The position numbers and the translations under genes were made by a program. Below are positions 58,351 through 64,000 of a DNA stretch of 64,000 bases, piece by piece. Source of the DNA: Tamarix chinensis (taxonomy: Eukaryota > Streptophyta > Magnoliopsida > Caryophyllales > Tamaricaceae); assembly GCA_030549775.1 (NCBI GenBank), contig CM060171.1, positions 3,836,001-3,900,000 on the forward strand. Direction: 5' to 3'. How positions within the stretch are numbered: the first letter of the stretch is position 1; each line of letters begins with the position of its first letter. A model generated the notes under the pieces. The model was not told where the DNA came from. It saw nothing but the letters and a program-made list of their open reading frames with translations, and ran no database searches.

Positions 58351-58673
58351 AAATAATTTAAATTAATTTTATAAATCATAAAATATAATATTCTGGATAA
58401 TTTATTTAATTAAATAATTTAATTCATTATAATCTAATATATTGATTTAAAAAAAAGATAAGGTAGTAAAATATTAGTTTTGAAAAATTATTTAAATAAA
58501 ACGATATGATAAATAGCAAATTATTTATTTTTAATTTATTAAATAATTTTATCCAAATTTACATACTCTAAAATCCATAAAATAATGAAAATAAATAATA
58601 TAAAAGCAATTATATTCCAAATAAAAGTAATTTATTAAAAAATATAGGTTTTCGAAATTTTTGGGGGATTACA

Positions 58674-58690
58674 TCACTACCCCCTTAAAG
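58674..58690 (-). other. Polypurine tract
   Basis: The minus strand reads CTTTAAGGGGGTAGTGA immediately upstream of the LTR start TGTAATCCCCC. It primes plus-strand synthesis in LTR retrotransposons. A near copy, CTTTAAGGGGGTAGTTA, lies at 58756-58772. Confidence 0.85.
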
Positions 58691-58692
58691 AG

Positions 58693-58712
58693 AAACTTCG
58701 TCCCCGAAGTTT
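58693..58712. other. Hairpin next to the polypurine tract
   Basis: AAACTTCG, loop TCCC, CGAAGTTT: an 8-bp perfect stem a few bases from the polypurine tract. Confidence 0.8.
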
Positions 58713-58922
58713 GGGCCTTAGCACTAGGGTTACAACAGGGATCCTAAGTTACTTGGGGGGTAACTACCCCCTTAAAGAAAAACTTACTTAAATAAGGAAA
58801 AAAAAATAATTACACACACGAAAAGCAATACAACCACTACAAGGAACTTGAAGGTAAGCTAGAAGAGGTTAGGTTATGATTGAATGCTTGCTCGTCTCCT
58901 TTGGCTATTGAGGCTGAACGTA

Positions 58923-59903
58923 TTACTCTAGCGCTTGATCTTGCCGAACCGATGGCTGTTGTGGCCTTGGAAATCCTTCACGGGGCGCACTGTAGCATTC
59001 AAAACTTCTATGCCCAAGTTGTCCACAATCATGGCACTGAATCAGCTTTCCTCTGCAGTCCTTGCCAGGATGATCTCTTTTGCAACGTCGGCAGTGGTAG
59101 TGTCGGTCTGGTCTCTTGCTAGGCTTTGCTTTGGAAAAACTCTGATTCTTCTTACACGGAGCTTTGGTTTGAAGTTGAGACTGTTCCCGCAAAACTTTGC
59201 TACTGGGGCGATGACTCCTTGTCTCGGTCTCAGTCTCTTCGTTCTTTCTCTTGCCTAGGATGGAGGCTTGTTCTTGGATCAAGGCATCAGCATTACATGC
59301 CCGTTCGTATAGCGTACTCAGGTCGTGGAAGATGTCAGCGCCCATCATGCTTCGGATGTTGAATCGAAGTCCTTGCTCGAATTGAAAGATTGTCGTTGCC
59401 TTGCTAGCTGCTATTCCGGGGGCGAACCTCAGTAATTCTGTAAATCGTGCGTAGTACTCTCGAACCGATAGGTTCCCTTGTGTCAGCTCCATGAATTCCT
59501 TGAGCTTGACCCTCTTGAGACTTTCTGTGTAGAAGCGCGTACGGATGGCGGTTTTGAAGTCTTCCCATGATGCCGGTCGTCCTCCTTGAGTTCGAAGATC
59601 TTCCCACCAAGTATCGGCTAGTCCACGTAAGAAATACGCCGCGATGTTTGTCCTTCGTTCCTCAGGACAGTTAAGTGCCTCGAAAGTCTTATCGAAATCT
59701 CGTACCCAACTTTCTAAGACCACGGGATCTTCCTTCCCATCGTAGGTCGGAGGTCGATGACGTGAAACTCTATCGAGCCAATCTTCTCCGATGCTAGTCG
59801 AAGGTACAGTAGCTTGAGACTGGGGTACCGGGGATCGCTGGGCTAAACCCACGAGTACTTCGAACGCTCTCTCTAGGTTGTTGATTCGTTCGTCTCGGTC
59901 CAT
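58923..59903 (-). CDS. gag: Gag polyprotein of the LTR-gag element
   Basis: An intact 326-residue frame, starting MDRDERINNLERAFEVLVGL and ending QDQALE before TAA. Residues about 60-160 form a Ty3/gypsy Gag capsid domain (Retrotrans_gag family): DWLDRVSRHRPPTYDGKEDP, AYFLRGLADTWWEDL, SWEDFKTAIRTRFYTES, LTQGNLSVREYYARFTELLR and FAPG. A charged linker is followed by two zinc knuckles: CRRCKRDHPGKDC (CX2CX3HX4C) and CHDCGQLGHRSFEC (CX2CX4HX4C). Gag would assemble the cytoplasmic particle and package RNA. The start is the first ATG after a leader of about 390 bp. No protease or pol frame follows: only about 230 bp separate the stop from the polypurine tract. Intactness and youth suggest it was functional at insertion. 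Confidence 0.92.
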   Translation of the reverse strand: MDRDERINNLERAFEVLVGLAQRSPVPQSQATVPSTSIGEDWLDRVSRHRPPTYDGKEDPVVLESWVRDFDKTFEALNCPEERRTNIAAYFLRGLADTWWEDLRTQGGRPASWEDFKTAIRTRFYTESLKRVKLKEFMELTQGNLSVREYYARFTELLRFAPGIAASKATTIFQFEQGLRFNIRSMMGADIFHDLSTLYERACNADALIQEQASILGKRKNEETETETRSHRPSSKVLREQSQLQTKAPCKKNQSFSKAKPSKRPDRHYHCRRCKRDHPGKDCRGKLIQCHDCGQLGHRSFECYSAPREGFPRPQQPSVRQDQALE

Positions 59904-60290
59904 CTTGAGTTAGCTATAAAACAGAAACGTGTTAGGGAAGGTGCTATTTCTCAAGCTAGGTGATCTAAACCTAGGTTACTCAATCTATCCATACCCAACT
60001 CTCAGGACTAATCCGGTTTTTGGAAACCAAAAGAGAGAATTTAGAGAAAAACTCTAGAAGAATTACTTAACCACCAAAACTTCTATGAAATACTTTGATA
60101 CTTACTTATATAATCAACTCAAAATATTTAAAAACCGAAGAAGGCTTTCAGAAATTACCTGATACCAACTTGTGGTACCCATTCAAAAAGATAAAGGTAG
60201 AATGGAGGCGCGGTCAAACATGCTTCAAAATCAAATACAAACTTCAAAAACAAATTTTATTTCCGAAAACGAGCGTGGCCAGAGGACCAA
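59904..60290 (-). other. Untranslated leader of the LTR-gag element
   Basis: About 390 bp between the primer-binding site and the gag start, presumably carrying packaging signals. I see no conserved frame in it. Confidence 0.6.
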
Positions 60291-60304
60291 CCGCTCTGAT
60301 ACCA
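60291..60304 (-). other. Primer-binding site for initiator tRNA-Met
   Basis: The minus strand reads TGGTATCAGAGCGG three bases after the 5' LTR end. TGGTATCAGAGC is the standard complement of the 3' end of plant initiator tRNA-Met in LTR retrotransposons. Confidence 0.93.
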
Positions 60305-60307
60305 TAT

Positions 60308-63300
60308 TGTAACACCCCCAAAATTCACTACTGAAAAATTTTGTTTTATTGAAAGATAATTGCGGAAGTGATTTAATAAACCGTGAATTTTGGGAGTATT
60401 ACCGCCACACTTAGTACCAGACCGGTTCACTCATACCGTTCCAGTACTAAGTGCTAAGGCTAAAGGAGTAAAATAAAATTTCACGAGAACTTAAGCATTT
60501 GAATACCAGAGTAGCACAGTAAATACTTTACGAGAGAAAACATTCAATCACGGTGATTACGAAATAACAATACGTTGAATTTAAATGAGACAAATTAAAA
60601 CCCTAAAAGAATTTCCGGACAGTACCTTACGCTCCCCCCAATGGCCCACTTGAATAGCACCTGAAACACAACCTGCAAGGGGTACTGCCCATTGAATAGG
60701 CAGGGCCCCAGGAAGGGAACCCTTCAGTACTACGGTACTGAGTAACCCTTTAAAAACACGCCTAAAATACAGGCACACATATTACACCTGATACTACTAC
60801 ATTCAGATATGACCATAGGTATAAACATGGTATTCAGATCCAATTATTTGTACATCCAATGACTCAATCATACATTAATACCGTATATGTAAAATTCACT
60901 TTCATGTATTCAATAATCAATCAACCAATATCAAATAGGCCAATGATCAGTAATCGAGATATTTTTCGGGCCTTGAGGCCATTAATCAACAGTCTCAAAG
61001 ACTAGTATTTTTCCATAACTCATTCACATTAAATTTTTATTGAGCTCGGGACCTCCACTATTATTGCCGGTGGACCGGAATATAAAATCATCATCCAGGG
61101 CACAACGCTCCTGGCCACTATTATAACCGGTGGACCGGGATATATAAAGAATCATCACCCAGGGCACAACGCTCCTGGCCACTATTATAACCGGTGGACC
61201 GGTACTCAATATCATAAATCGCTGGGCCCGGCTCATTAATATTCCACTTTCAATTATAGTATCTTTCCTTTCTTAAATCAGCACATCAATCATATTTATT
61301 TGCCTCGATAGGGAGATCAATAACCCGGGACACAAAGGTACACCGGTCGCACTGGCGCATAACAGCAACTCAGTACCCTTCAACTAGTAACCCAGGGACG
61401 CAAAGGTACCCTGGTCGTACTGGTGCATAAAGCTGACTCAGTACCCTACCGACAAGGACACCTAATCCTTAAGTATGCATACCCCCTAACTAGGTCCGTA
61501 GAGCTAGAAAGAGTAGATATAGGGCCTGGCTGGGGCACAAAGGCACACCAACAAATACCAAACAATCGTGGACTAAACCACGTCCTTAGGGTAGCGACCC
61601 CTAAGGAGTCACCATTCCCGATCTCGAGGTCTTTCGCTTTAAGTAATAGTGTCTTAATTAATGGTGATCACAAAAGCACAAGAATAAGATAATTATCCTC
61701 TTTTAATCGTTCAGATATCCTCAGAGATTTCTTATTCAGGTGGTCATCCAACATAACATAGGAGAATCAATAAGGCCATCCTAAACTCATCTAATTCCGA
61801 ATTAAAACTCAATCTCGTGATACTTACTAATCACCACACATTCTTGCCTCGTTAATCAACACTAACAGAGCCATGTCACGAATTCCACAATCATAATGAC
61901 ACACTCGATACGAACTACTTATTTACCTCTTTACTTATAAGATCATTACGTTACCCTTTCTTATTTGATAAATTACCGTGTTACCCTCCTTGTTACAAAA
62001 TCCCCAAGTTGTCCCTTATTTCGATTTAGGTTACTAAATTATTTATCATACTTATTAGGACATTAATTCCCCCTTAATAATTATTACACTTAATATACTT
62101 TCCATTTAATTGGTTAGATTACCACTTTGCCCCTTTCTCCTTTATTATAATTAATAAATTATCCTGAGTTGGACAAATTACCAAATTACCCTCCCTCCTT
62201 ATCCTAATTACCAAATTAACCCTTTATTCAGTTAATCACCAATTCACCGTCCTTTATTCTCATTTACCAACTACCATTCCTCATTGTCAAAATTACCAAA
62301 TTGCCCTTCGGTTGGTGAAATTACCAAATTACCCTTTTGATATTTAAGTTACCGAATCGCCCTTCCTAATTGTCATAATTATCAAACTACTCTACTCCAT
62401 TATCCAAAATTACGAAAATACCCTCTAGTCGGTTAAATTACCAACTTACCCCTCACATTTATCATATTTACCATTTTACCCTTCTCTACTATTAAATTAT
62501 CAAATTACCCTTGTGTTATTTAACTTATTATTTTACCCTTCTCAATAATTATTATTTCCAATTTACTCCTTTCCAATGTTCACTTTTACCCCTTTGATTT
62601 ACACAATTACCGTTTTACCCCTCTACCTTCAAATTTACAATTTTACCCCCTTAACTCCCAAAATTATCATATCGCCCTTTTACTTATAACTTTTCCATTT
62701 ATCCTTAATTATAAAATTGCTATCTTACCTCCTTTAATTTCCAAATTACCATTCCGCCCTTAGATTGAAAAATTATCATTTCATCCTTTAATCATGAAAT
62801 TACTATTTTGCCCTTTTATTATAACATTACCAAATTGTCCTTTTATTACAATTTACCAAATTGCCATTCTTTTTAACAAGATTACCAAATTGCCCCTTTT
62901 ATTACAAGAATTACTCTTTTCTCTTTTATTCACAAAATTACAATTTTACCCCTACCTCCAAAATCACTATTTTCTCCCTTGATTAACACATTCACCGTTT
63001 TACTCTTAGGCCATACTCATATACAATATACATTATTAAAATCTCCCCCTAATGCTAACAAAATGTTACACATGTAATAAAAATCACCATAGCATATCAC
63101 AACATGGATAATAATTTATATTTTCCCTAACCACCAAATTATTACACAAAATATTATTCCCATACACATCATCAGTCTATCATGCTTCCTTTTCATCAAC
63201 AACCACATTAACCACATGTGATAATGCTAAGTAACATATATCAAGCATAATACATATTGATAATGCCTAATGTGATAACATGCGTTAATCCATGCATTTA

Positions 63301-63503
63301 AGCGGGATTTAACGGTTACCTTAATCTCGCAAAGTTATCAAACCTTACCAAGCACAATTAGCAAATCAACACCTAAGAATAATATCCATCATATACACGT
63401 TAGAAATAAAATCCAAGTATCAAACTTTATAAAATTTAATTAGTAAAAAAAATACTTAATATAAAACACCATTATACCTTAGAAATTAGCCAAATCATTT
63501 CTC

Positions 63504-63534
<31 letters not shown>

Positions 63535-64000
63535 TTACATAAAGGCGAGCTCACGCTGCATGAGCAGCGTGAGTTTCAGGCAGAAGAAGAAAGGGGAGAG
63601 GCTCGAAGAGGGGTGAAATGGGAGGGAGGAAGGGTGGCTCGGTTTAGGGACTTTAGGCTAGAAAAAGAGATAGTTGGGGGAGGTTCTAAGGCAAGTGGAT
63701 GGTGCAGAAGTGAAGAGGGGGTGTAAGAGGTGGTCGGGGATGGTTTCGCGGCGGCTAAGGGCGGCGGATGCGGCGGCGGTAAGGCGGCGAAGGTGGCTGG
63801 TGATAAGGGGAGAAAAGAAAGAAGGGTGGAGAAGGGAGGAAGTGTAGGGCTCAAGGGGGCAGCGTGGGGATGCAGGGCAGTAGGGGGTGGTGGCAGGGGT
63901 CGGCGCAGGGGCTGGGTGAGGCGGCCGGTGCGGCGGACGGCGGCGGCGCAAGGAGAAAACAAAAAACAAAGGAAAGAAGGGAGGAGAGAGGAGGGAGCTC
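60308..64000 (-). repeat. 5' LTR of the young element, cut by the window end
   Basis: It matches 54059-57751 base for base except, by eye, one fewer G near 60714, T to G at about 63672, and one extra G near 63857. It begins TGTAACACCCCC on the plus strand (the element's LTR 3' end) right beside the primer-binding site. About 922 bp, including the TSD-bearing edge, lie outside the window. Confidence 0.93.

Larger units (their letters stand above)
54059..58673 (-). repeat. 3' LTR of the young element (4615 bp)
   Basis: On the plus strand it runs from TGTAACACCCCCAAAATT to TTTTGGGGGATTACA, so on the element's strand it starts TGTAATCCCCC and ends GGGGGTGTTACA. Notable internal parts in plus coordinates are the AGTACTAAGTGCTAAGGCTA block (54194-54213), CCGGTGG repeats (54810-54960), a two-copy 70-bp repeat (55080-55200), a 1-kb TTACCAAATTACCC array (55690-56760), a perfect hairpin (57302-57325) and a purine-rich block (57326-58350). 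Promoter and polyadenylation signals must lie here, but I cannot place them securely. Confidence 0.92.
54059..64000 (-). mobile_element. Young non-autonomous LTR-gag retrotransposon (TR-GAG-like), runs off the window
   Basis: Two near-identical LTRs (54059-58673 and 60308-64000+) flank a 1634-bp internal region. Read on the minus strand, it has a primer-binding site TGGTATCAGAGCGG (initiator tRNA-Met), an untranslated leader, one intact gag frame of 326 codons and a polypurine tract. There is no protease, RT, RNase H or integrase. Gag type, primer site and polypurine tract resemble the Tekay/Del chromovirus group, so enzymes would have to come from an autonomous relative. By eye the LTRs differ by one substitution and two indels over 3.69 kb, so the insertion is recent. 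The full length should be about 10.9 kb, with about 920 bp of the right LTR outside the window. Confidence 0.93.

Noticed and set aside
57410..58379. Overlapping minus-strand open frames of 288 and 258 codons (and plus-strand partners up to 143 codons)
   Set aside because: They lie in a strongly C/T-rich tract where stop codons are rare in all frames. The products are low-complexity P/S/L or G/R/E strings without domains, and a one-base indel between the two LTR copies shifts the frame.
59126..59362. Plus-strand frames opposite gag (78 to 107 codons)
   Set aside because: They are antisense to a well-supported 326-codon Gag.
54059..64000. Duplication of about 3.7 kb read as a segmental or assembly duplication
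   Set aside because: The copies start at TG...CA-type LTR ends, and a primer-binding site and polypurine tract sit at the correct inner edges around a gag gene. An LTR pair explains everything seen.

Overview
The window looks like repeat-dense nuclear DNA of a flowering plant: AT-rich, with no bacterial-style gene packing, and made mostly of plant retrotransposons. These are L1-type LINEs whose ORF2 carries endonuclease, reverse transcriptase and zf-RVT domains (one also carries RNase H), Tekay/Del-like Ty3/gypsy chromovirus pieces, and a copia-like relic. One Stowaway-type MITE and one possible CACTA terminus are also present. I saw no tRNA, rRNA or CRISPR array. I found no intact host gene; the only host-like candidate is a broken coiled-coil reading frame. 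The species cannot be named from this sequence.

Layout, left to right. A 5'-truncated LINE (135-3609, minus) has near-perfect 12-bp target-site duplications (TSDs). Low-complexity DNA follows (3.6-7.3 kb), with G/C homopolymers, a (TCA)n tract and a Stowaway MITE (7281-7500). An old RNase-H-type LINE (about 7560-16345, minus) is split by a younger, nearly full-length LINE (about 10514-15280, minus). A decayed coiled-coil gene (about 16390-20730, minus) is split by an LTR (about 17263-20311). Next is an internally deleted chromovirus (20731 to about 28670, minus): its 3' LTR holds a plus-strand LINE fragment and its RNase H domain holds a 5'-truncated LINE with a perfect 15-bp TSD. A solo LTR with TSD GAATC occupies 28826-33481 (plus).

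From 34 to 41 kb lie a copia-like relic, a chromovirus-type LTR ending at 38871, and unassigned sequence. A LINE (40824-48475, minus) is split inside its endonuclease by a 3.8-kb solo LTR (43868-47698, TSD TCCAT). It is followed by another LTR fragment (48480-51768) and AT-rich sequence with a CACTA-like end.

The most notable object is 54059-64000+ (minus). It is a young LTR retrotransposon with LTRs of about 4.6 kb, an initiator-Met primer-binding site, a polypurine tract, and a 1.6-kb internal region that encodes only Gag (326 aa with two zinc knuckles). It has no protease, reverse transcriptase or integrase. Over the 3.69 kb of right LTR that is visible, the two LTRs differ by eye at one substitution and two single-base indels. 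This is the structure of a non-autonomous LTR-gag (TR-GAG-like) element, which would need enzymes from an autonomous relative. Related, older LTRs of the same general design are scattered through the window, so the locus records repeated activity of one chromovirus group mixed with L1 insertions. LINE and gypsy copies carry stops, frameshifts and often mutated catalytic residues. The gag of the young element is the only long intact retroelement frame.
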